The notes: generated from the sequence alone by a model not told the origin. DNA of 32,236 nt from Nitrospinales bacterium (GCA_022450865.1 JAKUOQ010000011.1:1-32236); one strand, 5' to 3'. Shown: positions 7,805 through 16,989, counted from the stretch's first letter. Numbers and translations are program-made.

Positions 7805-8875
7805 CTAGTAGAAACCAAAAATAGGGTGGACCAAGTTTTGTAAGATTTTGGATTTGTTCAATGCCTGTGCCCCTGTCGTGCCAATTTTATTTTGCCCCAA
7901 CTTTAATGATTCCAGACTTGAAAAATTGGGCGATTCGGCAATGGCAAAAGCACCTTCATCGCCAATCCGGTTAAAGTTTAAATCCAGTTTTTTTAGTTTT
8001 TCCAGGCTATTGGAGTTAGCCAGAGCCTTAGCACCTGCATCGGATATATTATTTTGGGAAAGATTCAGTGAGACCAACTGCTTTAAGTTTTCAGATTTTG
8101 AAAGTGCAATCACCGCTTTATCTGATAAATCATTATTTTTTAAATCTAATATTTCTAATTTACTAGCGAATGGGGACTCCAATAAAACATCGACTCCCAA
8201 ATCTCCAATTAAACCCGCACCCAGTTCATTTAAGCGATTCGAGCGATTCAAGTCTTTTAACCATTCCATTAATTGAAAACGTTTCCATGCATCCTTCGCG
8301 GAATCTTCAATTGGATTATAAGTCAATTGAATGTTTTTTAAGTTTTTCAATTTTGTCGAGCGAGTGAGCTTTATAACACCCGAACCATGTATTTTATTGT
8401 AATTCAGGTTCAAATCTTCCAACTTCGACAAGGTGTCCGACTCAGCAATCAAAGCTGCTCCCATATCAGATATACGATTATGATACAAATTTAAAACTTT
8501 CAAGCTTGATAATGGTTGCGATTTAGAAATATATCTAACACCCTGATCGGTGATATTATTATTCTCCAAATAAAGGGCAATAAGCTGATTGAGGTTTTTC
8601 GATTCAGCTAATGCACGCACACCCTCATCCCCAAAGTTACCCTTATAAAGTATAAGGACAGAGACCGTTTTCAATAAAGAAGACTGCGCTAGATGAGCAA
8701 CGCCTTCATCTCCCAGGTTTTTGCCATTGATTCGCAGCACCTGATCATTGCGCTTTAGTTTGTTCTGTATATATCTTTCAATTTCTTCCCCGGTCATCTT
8801 TGGCGGTGCTGAGCCCAGGGTGAAGAAACAAAAAAAACAAATTACTATTTTTAATCTATATAAAGGCAGCTTCAT
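7805..8875 (-). CDS. Secreted leucine-rich repeat protein (27-residue period)
   Basis: The 356-residue protein starts with a signal peptide (LYRLKIVICFFCFFTLGSA, probable cleavage after GSA) and has no lipobox. The rest is leucine-rich repeats of the ribonuclease-inhibitor type with a period of exactly 27 residues, of the form LxLxxNxIxDxGAxAIAxSxxLxxLxx, for example LNLYHNRISDMGAALIAESDTLSKLED. I count about six repeats, then an irregular stretch of about 60 residues (IEDSAKDAWKRFQLMEW ... GAGLIGDLGVDV), then four more. Such repeats usually serve protein binding. Location is periplasm or outside. It lies between lpxD and accA on the same strand, but this does not show a shared function. Confidence 0.88.
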   Translation of the reverse strand: MKLPLYRLKIVICFFCFFTLGSAPPKMTGEEIERYIQNKLKRNDQVLRINGKNLGDEGVAHLAQSSLLKTVSVLILYKGNFGDEGVRALAESKNLNQLIALYLENNNITDQGVRYISKSQPLSSLKVLNLYHNRISDMGAALIAESDTLSKLEDLNLNYNKIHGSGVIKLTRSTKLKNLKNIQLTYNPIEDSAKDAWKRFQLMEWLKDLNRSNRLNELGAGLIGDLGVDVLLESPFASKLEILDLKNNDLSDKAVIALSKSENLKQLVSLNLSQNNISDAGAKALANSNSLEKLKKLDLNFNRIGDEGAFAIAESPNFSSLESLKLGQNKIGTTGAQALNKSKILQNLVHPIFGFY

Positions 8876-8928
8876 CTTTCAGGAATTCATAGTGTGGATC
8901 AAATTAAGAGAAATTGTTTAAAACTATA

Positions 8929-9957
8929 TTACATATCATTAGGATCGTTTTCAATTTCTCTTAAACGAGACTCTAGCTCTTTTACCTTTCTGGCAAGATC
9001 GGGTAGCTTTGGCAAAGTTGCTACATACCGTTTCCATGTACCTGTAGGAACAGCCGGCCATCCGCTTACAACAGCATTATTTTCAAGATCACGAAAGGTC
9101 CCAGATTTTGCTGTCACGGTTACTTGGTTTCCCACAGTCACATGGTCGGCTAAGCCAACCTGCCCTGCCAACACCACATGATGGCCAAGCCTACAGCTGC
9201 CGGCCAAGCCTACTTGAGCAACCAGAATAGAATGATTGCCGACCGTGCAATTGTGAGCAACCTGCACGAGATTATCTATTTTGGTGCCCGCCTTAATAAG
9301 TGTTGTATCCATCGCTGCCCTATCTATGCAACTGTTAGCACCTATTTCCACAAAATCTTCAATTACCACCCGTCCAAACTGATTAATTTTATAGTGACAA
9401 CCTTTTTCATCCAGTGTGTACCCAAATCCATCGGCACCTATCACCGTTCCGGCATGTACGATGACATGTCTTCCCATTTCAGTATTGCGGTAAAGAGTAA
9501 CATTAGGATGTAGCGTACAATAGTCATCAATTTTACAATCGTTACCGATCACTACATTCGGATACAAAACCACATCATTCCCAATAGAAACATTTTCCCC
9601 TATACAAACCCCTGCTGAAAGAGTCACATTCTCACCAAGCACCACTTTTTCACCAATCACGACGCTTGAGTGAATTCCCGGTTGTGGTCGAGGTTCCGGG
9701 TGAAACTCGTTAACCAAACGAGCAAAGGCTAGCTCAGGTTTTGCAACCACGATTTGTGGAATCGAAACTTCGACAGGCTTGACTACAAAAACCGCTGATG
9801 CCTTAGACTTTTTTAATACATCAAGATATTTATTTTGCATAAGAAAGGTGATATCCCCTTCTTTAGCATCATGAACACCACGTACTCCGTTAATTTCTAT
9901 AGAACCATCTCCTTCCAAGGTTCCAGACACTAATGAAGCAACTTGTTCCAGCTTCAT
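8929..9957 (-). CDS. lpxD: UDP-3-O-acyl-glucosamine N-acyltransferase LpxD
   Basis: LpxD adds the second (N-linked) acyl chain to UDP-3-O-acyl-glucosamine in lipid A synthesis. At 342 aa the length is normal. The N-terminal uridine-binding domain (MKLEQVASLVSGTLEGDGS, GVRGVHDAKEGDITFL) is followed by a left-handed beta-helix of hexapeptide repeats (VVLGENVTLSAGVCIGENVS and onwards). The catalytic His region HNCTVGNHSILVAQVGLAGS and the C-terminal WPAVPTGTWKRYVATL plus helix are present. It follows lolD by about 55 bp on the same strand, within the lysS-lolC/E-lolD-lpxD run. It shows that the organism makes lipid A and therefore has an outer membrane. Confidence 0.98.
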   Translation of the reverse strand: MKLEQVASLVSGTLEGDGSIEINGVRGVHDAKEGDITFLMQNKYLDVLKKSKASAVFVVKPVEVSIPQIVVAKPELAFARLVNEFHPEPRPQPGIHSSVVIGEKVVLGENVTLSAGVCIGENVSIGNDVVLYPNVVIGNDCKIDDYCTLHPNVTLYRNTEMGRHVIVHAGTVIGADGFGYTLDEKGCHYKINQFGRVVIEDFVEIGANSCIDRAAMDTTLIKAGTKIDNLVQVAHNCTVGNHSILVAQVGLAGSCRLGHHVVLAGQVGLADHVTVGNQVTVTAKSGTFRDLENNAVVSGWPAVPTGTWKRYVATLPKLPDLARKVKELESRLREIENDPNDM

Positions 9958-10012
9958 GCTTCCCCCTTCCAGGTTTCCATAACAGTTCTCAATATATATT
10001 TATTTTAACAAA

Positions 10013-10732
10013 TTAAATTACAAGGCTTTGATTGACTGAATTGACATTTCCATCAATCAACTCCAGCACCCTATCTAACTGCCCTGCAACTCTTTGGCTA
10101 TGGGTGACGAGAACAAAAGTCTGATTAAACTCTTTATTAAGCCTGCGAATCAACTCGATCAATTGATCACTAGCATAGGCATCAAGATTCCCAGTGGGCT
10201 CATCGGCTAATAACAAATCCGGCTGATTCATCAATCCTCTTGCTAAAGCAACACGCTGACTTTCTCCCCCCGAAAGCTCTCCTGGTGTATGATTCATTCT
10301 GTCTTTCATTCCAACCTCACACAAAAGATACTCCGCTCTTTCTTTTGCAATCGAAACTTTTTTATTTTGAATAAGAGCAGGAAACATGGTGTTTTCTAGG
10401 GCTGTAAAATCTGGTAATAAATTAAAAAACTGAAAAACAAATCCAATGTGAATGTTACGGAATTTTTCTAAAAAGGAATTTCCTTGCTTGTAAATATTCT
10501 CTTCCTTAAATAATACTTGACCCTTTAATGGTTTATCGAGCCCTCCGAGAACATGTAGCAAAGTGCTTTTCCCCACGCCTGATGCCCCTACGATTCCTAG
10601 CACCTCTCCTGAAAATACCTTAAGGTAAGTCTCACTAAGAACATGGATGATCTCGTGCTTGGTCGCATAGCTTTTATCTACCCCTCTCGCTTCAATAAGA
10701 CATTTTCGATTCATTTTATCAGCATCATTCAT
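10013..10732 (-). CDS. lolD: Lipoprotein-releasing ABC transporter ATP-binding protein LolD
   Basis: LolD powers extraction of mature lipoproteins from the inner membrane to the carrier LolA. The track start (10744) lies inside the upstream permease gene. The ATG at 10732 (MNDADKMNRKCLIEARG) overlaps the permease stop by 8 nt, typical of translational coupling, and is preferred. Motifs: Walker A GASGVGKST, Q-loop FVFQFFNLLPDFTALENTMFP (the F-x-FN-LLP form is typical of LolD/MacB), signature LSGGESQRVALARG, Walker B LLLADEPTGNLD, H-loop VTHSQRVA. Length about 239 aa matches the family. Confidence 0.95.
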   Translation of the reverse strand: MNDADKMNRKCLIEARGVDKSYATKHEIIHVLSETYLKVFSGEVLGIVGASGVGKSTLLHVLGGLDKPLKGQVLFKEENIYKQGNSFLEKFRNIHIGFVFQFFNLLPDFTALENTMFPALIQNKKVSIAKERAEYLLCEVGMKDRMNHTPGELSGGESQRVALARGLMNQPDLLLADEPTGNLDAYASDQLIELIRRLNKEFNQTFVLVTHSQRVAGQLDRVLELIDGNVNSVNQSLVI

Positions 10733-11993
10733 AACGCAAACCATCCACAGGGTCCATTCGAGAAGCTCGCCATGCCGGATATAAAGAAGCTAAAAAACAA
10801 ATAGCTATAGAAAACACAACAATGAGAAATGAATCCAAATATTGAATTTCGGAAGGCAGTTTATCGAGATAATACACATCATTCGGGAAAGCAGTTATTC
10901 CAAATAAATTTTCAATGAAACCCACTATATCGTTAAGGTTGGGAACAATTGCGAAACCCCCAATACAGCCTATTAATGTCCCTGTTACTCCAATTATCAA
11001 TCCCTGAAAACTGAAAATCTTCATTATGCTGGCACGCGATGCCCCCATCGACTTTAAGATTGCTATCTCCTTGGTTTTTTCCATGACCACCATAAATAAC
11101 GTGCTAACTATATTAAATGCTGCCACCAGAATAATTAAAATTAAAATAATGAACATCACAATTTTTTCAAGCCGTAAAGCCGAAAAAAGGTTTTTATTCA
11201 TCCGCATCCAATCCCTTGCATAATAAGGGAAGCCAAGACTTTCCTGCAGAGATTTTGCAATTTTATCCGCATGATCTATATCATCTACGCGAATTTCAAT
11301 CCCGCTCACTTTTTTCTTCATCGAAAAAAACTTTTGTGCTGACTGTATAGAAATAAAAGCTAGGCTGGAATCATATTCAAACATTCCAGATTCAAACAAA
11401 CCCGCTACTTTATAAAGCTTAATTTTCGGAACTAGCCCCATAGGAGTTAAATGGGATGCAGGGGCAACCATTGACACCGTATCATCCATCTGCACGCCCA
11501 TTTTATGCGCCAGCTCCTTCCCTAAAATTATCTTTTCACGGTGAGAACCTGAAGTAACATTCTTATTTTTTTTCAACACCCCTATTTCACCTCGAACCAT
11601 GTTCTTCTCAAGATCCGAAACCATTGCTTCTCGGTTAGGGTCAACCCCGCGAATAACCACTCCTGAAGAATGATCACCAAAAGTCAGCATTACTTGATTT
11701 AAAATAAAGGGCGCCGCAGCCTTTACTCCTTTAACCTCCATTACCTTTTTCAAAACAAATTCAAAATTATCCATTCCGGACTGGGTAATATTGGTGACTA
11801 CTATATGACTGTTTGTTCCGAGAATTTTATCTCTAAGGTCTTTTCCAAAACCGGACATCACAGCTATGACAACGATTAACGCCATCACGCCCAAAGCCAC
11901 ACCCCCAATAGATATCCAAGTGTTAAGGGAAATAAACTTTTGCTCACGTTTGGCTTTGAGATGACGCAGGCTGACAAAAATTTCAAAGGCCAT
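10725..11993 (-). CDS. lolC: Lipoprotein-releasing ABC transporter permease (LolC/LolE family)
   Basis: A 422-residue inner-membrane permease. The order is an N-terminal cytoplasmic FVSLRHLKAKREQKFISLNTWISI, a first transmembrane helix (GGVALGVMALIVVIAVMSGF), a large periplasmic MacB-like domain, then three C-terminal helices with the FtsX-type segment VVMEKTKEIAILKSMGASRASIMKIF. The final YPAWRASRMDPVDGLRYE is diagnostic of LolC/E. Only one permease gene is present here, so it may act as a homodimer, as in many bacteria outside Gammaproteobacteria; the symbol lolC is a family label. It is 13 bp from lysS upstream and overlaps lolD downstream, so the three form one unit. Confidence 0.95.
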   Translation of the reverse strand: MAFEIFVSLRHLKAKREQKFISLNTWISIGGVALGVMALIVVIAVMSGFGKDLRDKILGTNSHIVVTNITQSGMDNFEFVLKKVMEVKGVKAAAPFILNQVMLTFGDHSSGVVIRGVDPNREAMVSDLEKNMVRGEIGVLKKNKNVTSGSHREKIILGKELAHKMGVQMDDTVSMVAPASHLTPMGLVPKIKLYKVAGLFESGMFEYDSSLAFISIQSAQKFFSMKKKVSGIEIRVDDIDHADKIAKSLQESLGFPYYARDWMRMNKNLFSALRLEKIVMFIILILIILVAAFNIVSTLFMVVMEKTKEIAILKSMGASRASIMKIFSFQGLIIGVTGTLIGCIGGFAIVPNLNDIVGFIENLFGITAFPNDVYYLDKLPSEIQYLDSFLIVVFSIAICFLASLYPAWRASRMDPVDGLRYE

Positions 11994-12006
11994 ATAAGGG
12001 GGTGAA

Positions 12007-13530
12007 TCAAGGACTGGTCCCTGACTCCTTTTTTAATTGAGGGAAAAGAATCACATCACGGATAGAAGGGCTATCGGTGAACAACATAACCAACCGGTCA
12101 ATACCAATTCCTTCTCCAGCCGTGGGTGGCATACCGTATTCAAGGGCACGTATAAAATCATTATCCATCCAGTGCGCTTCATCATCACCTGCCTGACGTT
12201 CCGCTACCTGGCCTTCAAATCTCTTCTTTTGATCAATAGGATCATTCAATTCGGTATACGCATTGGCTATTTCCTTGCGACCAATAAACAGTTCAAATCG
12301 CTCGACCAAACCTGGATCATCTTCCTTTTTCTTGGAAAGAGGAGATAATGCTAAGGGGTAGTCTATAATAAAAGTGGGTTGCGACAAATTAGGTTCAACA
12401 AAATGATCAAACAGTTTTGCCAGGATTTTGTCATGGCTATCTTTTTTTTCCAGCACCACTTTATTTTCCAAAGCAAAAGCTACGGTCTTTTGCGGGTCAT
12501 CTAAATGTTCTTCCGCAACACCGCCGATTTCAATCAAGGATTGTCGAAAGGTGCAACGCCGAAAGGGCTGAGAAAAATCGATCATCTCCGTCACGGATTC
12601 TCCAGCCACAATGCTGGTATATGGAAACATAAAATTATTTTCAGGAAAAACCTTTTTACATATAAAACGGAATAGATCTTCAGTTAAATCCATCAGATCG
12701 TTATAATCAGCATATGCGGTATAGAACTCGACCATGGTAAATTCAGGATTGTGCTCGGTAGAAATACCCTCGTTACGAAAATTTCGGTTGATCTCGTAAA
12801 CTCTTTCAATCCCTCCCACCACTAGACGCTTTAAATAAAGCTCCGGCGCAACCCGAAGATAAAGGTCCATATCCAACGCATTGTGATGGGTTTTGAAAGG
12901 CCGAGCAGTTGCCCCCCCTGGGATGGACTGCATCATCGGAGTTTCAACCTCGAGATAATCCCGATCATTTAAATAATCACGAAGAGCAGAGATAATCTTG
13001 CTACGTAGAATGAAAACTTTTTTAACATCCGGATTAACGATTAAATCGACATAACGTTGTCTGTAACGCAACTCAACATCTTTCAATCCATGCCACTTTT
13101 CCGGAAGGGGAAGTAATGATTTGGATAATAAAGTGGTCTTAGTTGCAAACAAGGTCAATTCACCCGTTTTTGTTTTAGATACTCTTCCCTCAACCCCAAT
13201 GATATCTCCGATATCAAACTTTCCAAACAATTCATAAGCTTCTTCACCCAATGCATTTTTATTGATAAAAACCTGTATCTGTCCGGTGGAGTCCTGAATA
13301 TTTACAAAAGTGGTTTTACCATGTTTGCGTCGTGTCATAATGCGACCCGCTGCTATACAAGTATGGTTCTTCTCCTCTAATTCTTCTTTACTTTCTAAAG
13401 CAAAATTATCTACCAGTGATTTAATGACAGTGTCAACTTTAAACCGGTTGATGTAAGGGGCTATTCCCTTCCCTCTCAGATCTTGAAGTTTGTCATGCCT
13501 CAGTTTGATCAGATGTCCTAATTCTTCCAT
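12007..13530 (-). CDS. lysS: Lysyl-tRNA synthetase, class II
   Basis: Charges tRNA-Lys. The 507-residue protein has an N-terminal OB-fold anticodon-binding domain ([32 protein letters not shown]) and the class II catalytic core. Motif 1 is around [25 protein letters not shown], motif 2 is [20 protein letters not shown] and motif 3 is [15 protein letters not shown]. It stands first in a run lysS-lolC/E-lolD-lpxD. rny is 93 bp upstream, and I see no convincing promoter in that gap. Confidence 0.98.
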   Translation of the reverse strand: MEELGHLIKLRHDKLQDLRGKGIAPYINRFKVDTVIKSLVDNFALESKEELEEKNHTCIAAGRIMTRRKHGKTTFVNIQDSTGQIQVFINKNALGEEAYELFGKFDIGDIIGVEGRVSKTKTGELTLFATKTTLLSKSLLPLPEKWHGLKDVELRYRQRYVDLIVNPDVKKVFILRSKIISALRDYLNDRDYLEVETPMMQSIPGGATARPFKTHHNALDMDLYLRVAPELYLKRLVVGGIERVYEINRNFRNEGISTEHNPEFTMVEFYTAYADYNDLMDLTEDLFRFICKKVFPENNFMFPYTSIVAGESVTEMIDFSQPFRRCTFRQSLIEIGGVAEEHLDDPQKTVAFALENKVVLEKKDSHDKILAKLFDHFVEPNLSQPTFIIDYPLALSPLSKKKEDDPGLVERFELFIGRKEIANAYTELNDPIDQKKRFEGQVAERQAGDDEAHWMDNDFIRALEYGMPPTAGEGIGIDRLVMLFTDSPSIRDVILFPQLKKESGTSP

Positions 13531-13622
13531 GAAAAATTTAATTCTTTATAGAGTGTGTATTGGGGAAATGGTTTTAAATTACAGTATTTGTCCAAACAGC
13601 ATACTTAGAGAACAACAAGATA

Positions 13623-15206
13623 TTATCTAGCGAATTCCGTAAATCGAGATTCACGCACCACAGTAACTTTAATTTCACCGGGATACGTCACCTCTTTTTC
13701 AATTCTCTTCGCCACATCGCGTGCGAGGATATTTGCACTTTGATCATCAGTTCCACTTGGTGCGACAATAATTCGAACTTCGCGACCCGATTGAATTGCA
13801 AAAGTTTTTTGCACACCCTTAAATGAATCGCCAATTTCTTCCAGTTGCGTCATTCGTTTAACATAAGTTTCCAACATTTCACGTCGCGCACCCGGTCTCG
13901 ATGCAGAAATCGTATCACCTGCAGCAACGAGAACAGCATAGGGAGATTCCGCTTCACAATCTTCATGATGCGCCGCAATAGAATTTATCACGAACGGATG
14001 CTCACCATAGCGTTTAGCAATATCAACCCCTAAAGAAGTATGAGTGCCATCCGTTTGATGATCAATAGCCTTACCAATGTCGTGCAATAGCCCTGAACGC
14101 TTTGCCATGTTTTCGTTTAAACCGAGCTCAACCGCAATGGCCCCACAAACAAACGCTACTTCCTGAACATGGTTGAGAACGTTTTGCGTATAGCTAGTAC
14201 GATATTTTAGTCTACCAAGAAGCTTGACAATTTCAGGGTGTACATTGTCGATCCCAACATTAATAATCGCTTGCTCCCCCGCTTTCTGAATCTCTTCGGT
14301 CACTTCTTTTTTACATTTTGTAACCATTTCTTCAATTCGGCCAGGATGAATACGGCCATCGAGAGTTAAATGATTAAGAGTTCGCCGTGCAACTTCCCGA
14401 CGAATCGGATCAAAACCGGACAACACAACAGCACCCGGAGTATCATCAATGATCAAATCAATTCCTGTTGCCTGTTCAAGTGCACGTATATTTCTCCCTT
14501 CACGACCAATAATACGACCCTTGATATCATCACTCGGTAATTCGACAACAGAAACGGTTGTCTCCGCGACGTGGTCTGAAGCCAGTCTTTGTACCGCCAT
14601 GGTGATTAGTTTTCGGGCTTCTTCATCGGCTTGCGATTTTACCTTGTCTTCAATTTTCTTTACTTCACGCGCCGCATCCATCTTGGCTTCATCAATAATT
14701 TTATTCTTTACCTCTTCACGCGCCTTTTCTGCAGTATAGGAACCGATCACTTCCAAGTTTCGCAGTTCTTCTGCAACCAATTTCTGGTATTCGTTTCTTT
14801 GTTGCTCGACGTCTTTCTCCTTTTCATCCAGCACTGCAGATTTGGCTTTGACTTTCTGTTCATTCGACTGAAAATTTTCAATGTCATTTCTTAATTTTCT
14901 GTCTTTTTTCTCCAGCTCTTTTTCCAGTTCACCCAGACTATTGCGTTTCGCCCTCATCTCATTTTCTAAACCACTTTTAAGGGCTAGGGATTTTTCCTTC
15001 GCTTCGATTTCAGCTATTTTGAAGCGACTTTCCACTTCTTTTTCGGTTTCCTTGATAATTTTTTGACGGCGTACTTCCGCTTCTTTGATTTGATATTCCG
15101 TAAATAACTTTCGCAAAAAATAACCTATCGCATAACCCATCGCCAGCAAAAATGTCATCCCGAGAATCAAGGGAATAAAATCTATTTTTATTGTATTAAA
15201 TTCCAT
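13623..15206 (-). CDS. rny: Ribonuclease Y
   Basis: A membrane-anchored endoribonuclease that starts mRNA decay. At 527 aa the length is usual. Domain order: one N-terminal transmembrane helix ([22 protein letters not shown]), a long coiled coil (about residues 30-210, rich in E/K/R), a KH domain with the GxxG loop in [16 protein letters not shown], and an HD phosphohydrolase domain with [13 protein letters not shown] and [14 protein letters not shown]; the C-terminus is the conserved [14 protein letters not shown]. It follows fau by about 50 bp. The window also has RNase R, so both a 5'-internal and a 3'-exonucleolytic route are present. Confidence 0.98.
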   Translation of the reverse strand: MEFNTIKIDFIPLILGMTFLLAMGYAIGYFLRKLFTEYQIKEAEVRRQKIIKETEKEVESRFKIAEIEAKEKSLALKSGLENEMRAKRNSLGELEKELEKKDRKLRNDIENFQSNEQKVKAKSAVLDEKEKDVEQQRNEYQKLVAEELRNLEVIGSYTAEKAREEVKNKIIDEAKMDAAREVKKIEDKVKSQADEEARKLITMAVQRLASDHVAETTVSVVELPSDDIKGRIIGREGRNIRALEQATGIDLIIDDTPGAVVLSGFDPIRREVARRTLNHLTLDGRIHPGRIEEMVTKCKKEVTEEIQKAGEQAIINVGIDNVHPEIVKLLGRLKYRTSYTQNVLNHVQEVAFVCGAIAVELGLNENMAKRSGLLHDIGKAIDHQTDGTHTSLGVDIAKRYGEHPFVINSIAAHHEDCEAESPYAVLVAAGDTISASRPGARREMLETYVKRMTQLEEIGDSFKGVQKTFAIQSGREVRIIVAPSGTDDQSANILARDVAKRIEKEVTYPGEIKVTVVRESRFTEFAR

Positions 15207-15256
15207 TTTAAATACCTCAATTATAGTTATAAGGTACTAAAGGCTTTGTGAAAACA

Positions 15257-15847
15257 TTAGCCCTTTAACAACCCTTCTTCGGTAATAACTTTTTGCACCT
15301 TTTTATCCCATGAATCCTGATGCAGGGAGCCCAGTATTTGAAAACTATAAGCGATCCCTATACTTAGGGAATTTTCTGGCAACTCCTCAAACAATCTGTC
15401 GAAATAACCGCGTCCAGAACCTATCCGCCCACCAGAACAATCAAATGCTAACCCAGGCGTGACAACAGCGTCTATTTTATTGGGCGAAACGATTTGGATA
15501 TAGGCCCCAGAAGGCTCTCTAATACCAAAATTATTGAGCTCAAAATCCGTTTCCAAGCTTTTGATCTCACAAATTTCTATTTCCTTCCCATTTTTTTTGA
15601 TCCGCGGAACATAGACTTTTTTATGCAACAATAAAGAGCGCACAATCATCGCATCCGTGCTCACCTCTTTTCCAAACGAGAGGTAATATAAAATATGTTG
15701 GCGACACAAAAAATCTTCACAGGAAAACAAATTCTTCTCTATCTTCCTGCTTAACTCAATAATCTCTTTCGCGTTCAGATCATTTCTACGCTGGGTCATC
15801 ATCTTCCGGACGGCCACCTTATCTAATTTTAGATTAGTACAAGCCAT
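15257..15847 (-). CDS. fau: 5-formyltetrahydrofolate cyclo-ligase
   Basis: Converts 5-formyl-THF to 5,10-methenyl-THF using ATP. The 196-residue protein carries the family signature: a basic N-terminal KMMTQRRNDLNAKEI, YLSFGKEVSTDAMI, VVTPGLAFDCSGGRIGSGRGYFDRLFEEL (the G-x-G-x-G-YFDR nucleotide site) and the C-terminal GIAYSFQ. The place downstream of zapA and the 6S RNA is the same as ygfA/fau in E. coli and many other proteobacteria, which supports both the fau call and the ncRNA call. Confidence 0.95.
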   Translation of the reverse strand: MACTNLKLDKVAVRKMMTQRRNDLNAKEIIELSRKIEKNLFSCEDFLCRQHILYYLSFGKEVSTDAMIVRSLLLHKKVYVPRIKKNGKEIEICEIKSLETDFELNNFGIREPSGAYIQIVSPNKIDAVVTPGLAFDCSGGRIGSGRGYFDRLFEELPENSLSIGIAYSFQILGSLHQDSWDKKVQKVITEEGLLKG

Positions 15848-15930
15848 ATTCCAGCCGATCTTACTGAATAAAAATACGAACCCCGTATAATCAACCAGGG
15901 AAATAAAGAAGCTTTAGGTTTGAACAGAAA

Positions 15931-15965
15931 TGTCAGGTAGTCGCCTGATACTAGCAGGCCTGACA
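15931..15965 (-). other. Nested hairpin in the leader upstream of fau
   Basis: TGTCAGG and CCTGACA (7 bp) close a stem that also contains the inner pair GCCTG/CAGGC, about 85 nt before the fau start. On the minus strand the structure is an outer stem with an inner hairpin and a one-sided bulge. I do not recognise a known riboswitch class. It may be a leader structure or the end of an upstream transcript. Confidence 0.35.
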
Positions 15966-16014
15966 GGAGAGATAAAATAAGGTGGGCTACCCTTAGGTCA
16001 TTTTGATTAAATAT

Positions 16015-16044
16015 TCAAAAAACGAAACTCAATATACGTTTCGT
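16015..16044 (-). terminator. Possible terminator downstream of 6S RNA
   Basis: On the minus strand, ACGAAAC-N9-GTTTCGT (perfect 7-bp stem) is followed by TTTTT. The stem has only three G/C pairs, so strength is uncertain. It lies about 115 nt after the 6S RNA 3' end and would separate that transcript from fau. A second hairpin without a T tract (CCCAGA/TCTGGG, 16071-16099) lies between. Confidence 0.45.
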
Positions 16045-16157
16045 ACAAAATAATCGCTCCACACAATAGACCCAGAATCCTTTAAAAACAAAATCTGGGA
16101 TATATAATCAGGCTTGCTTGGCTTTCTATCACCCTGCAGCTCTTGATACAATTAATA

Positions 16158-16346
16158 AAGTCCCCCCGTCCATGCCCGTGCAAAAACTATTTTTTGAACC
16201 TGTCAAGGACAGGTGGGGTATCCGTAAACTGCTTTAGGCTTCCGACCTTTAGAGGAGGGCTTGCACACCGCAGCTGATTCATCAACCCCTTTTACGAACT
16301 GTTGGCTCAAGAAATGAAATTTTTACTCGACCACAACAGGGAGACA
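16158..16346 (-). ncRNA. ssrS: 6S RNA (RNA polymerase-binding regulatory RNA)
   Basis: About 187 nt between zapA and fau on their strand, the classical ssrS locus. Read on the minus strand, the terminal stem pairs GUCUCCCUGU with ACGGGGGGAC (10 bp including G-U), then GUAAAAA with UUUUUGC (7 bp). A large central bubble follows, with the typical 3'-side hairpin CCUGU-CCUUG-ACAGG. GGGGU/ACCCC closes the bubble, AGCUGC/GCAGUU continues the stem, and the apical arm ends in UCGGAAGCCUAAAGCAG, close in sequence to the 3' half of proteobacterial 6S RNA. 6S RNA mimics an open promoter and holds sigma70-RNA polymerase in stationary phase. The ends are estimated from pairing. The track ORF 16302-16517 on the plus strand overlaps it and is not a gene. 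Confidence 0.92.
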
Positions 16347-16364
16347 ATACCTTCATTTGGCCAC

Positions 16365-16393
16365 ATGCTAACACAACGATTAAACACCCTCAA
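16365..16393 (-). promoter_or_regulatory. Candidate promoter for 6S RNA
   Basis: On the minus strand, TTGAGG, a 17-bp spacer, then TAGCAT (each 4/6 to consensus) would start RNA about 12 nt before the predicted 5' end of the terminal stem, compatible with 5' trimming of a precursor. 6S RNA could also come from read-through of zapA. Confidence 0.4.
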
Positions 16394-16418
16394 GGGCTAT
16401 GTGAGTTCATACAACCTT

Positions 16419-16709
16419 TTATTTTTCAAAATTATGCAGTTCATTTTCCAACGCGTCCACCAACTGTTCTATTTTTTCTTCCTGGTCTTGGTCCTTAACC
16501 TGAGTTTTCTTTTGTAACTGCAATGTTTCTTGAGCAATATTAAGAGCTGCAAGCACCGCAAGATCCAAAGAAGGGGGTTTTTTTCCTAACCCAGCCAACT
16601 CATGCATTTTCGCATCGACATAAGCAGCAGCCTCTTCTATGCTGACTTCACTCGAAGAGCTTTTCAAGCTATAGGTCTTACCGTAAATGGTTATTTTTGC
16701 CATCGTCAA
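16419..16709 (-). CDS. zapA: Cell division protein ZapA
   Basis: ZapA binds and bundles FtsZ filaments at midcell. The 96-residue protein starts AKITIYGKTYSLKSSSSEVSIEEAAAYVDAKM, the usual N-terminal beta strands and helix of ZapA (the family often has V-x-I-x-G-x-x-Y ... ). A middle LAVLAALNIAQETLQLQKK helix follows, then a C-terminal coiled coil (EEKIEQLVDALENELHNFEK). Its neighbours, the coiled-coil gene 1 bp upstream and 6S RNA and fau downstream, match the usual zapA context. Confidence 0.92.
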   Translation of the reverse strand: MTMAKITIYGKTYSLKSSSSEVSIEEAAAYVDAKMHELAGLGKKPPSLDLAVLAALNIAQETLQLQKKTQVKDQDQEEKIEQLVDALENELHNFEK

Positions 16710-16710
16710 A

Positions 16711-16989
16711 TTAGGTTAAATCAAAATTTTCCAGTTTTTCTAATAAATTAGCCACCTTTTCGCGGATCTGTTTCTTGGTATTTTCATTATTTTTATTTTT
16801 CATTTCTAGATCCGAGAGACGTTCAAGTTTGTCCTTAGTGAATTCTTTTTCATTCGCTAGAGATTCACCTTTCTGGATCAAACCTTCCATCTGCAGGGTC
16901 AACTTGTCGTTCTCATCTTTAAGTCGGCGGCACACTTCAATTAAAGTTGAAACACCTGCTTCTAACTGTTCCATATCGGGTTTAGACAT
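16711..16989 (-). CDS. Small coiled-coil protein upstream of zapA (ZapB-like)
   Basis: The track ORF begins at 17010, but MSKPDMEQLEAGVSTLIEVC from the ATG at 16989 is the better start (92 aa). The protein is almost entirely heptad-like helix (LEAGVSTLIEVCRRLKDENDKL ... LEKLENFDL) with no membrane segment or cofactor motif. In many proteobacteria a small ZapB-like or TIGR02449-type coiled coil sits just before zapA, and the stop here is 1 bp from the zapA start, so coupling is likely. A role in division is inferred from context and shape, not from a conserved active motif. Confidence 0.8.
   Translation of the reverse strand: MSKPDMEQLEAGVSTLIEVCRRLKDENDKLTLQMEGLIQKGESLANEKEFTKDKLERLSDLEMKNKNNENTKKQIREKVANLLEKLENFDLT

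Noticed and set aside
7008-7824. Three plus-strand ORFs antisense to accA
   Set aside because: The accA frame is complete and conserved; these are reverse-strand shadows with no Shine-Dalgarno or motifs.
16302-16517. Plus-strand ORF of 71 aa across the zapA-fau gap
   Set aside because: It lies antisense to the 6S RNA and the 3' end of zapA, and its phenylalanine-rich C-terminus is the reverse of zapA coding sequence.
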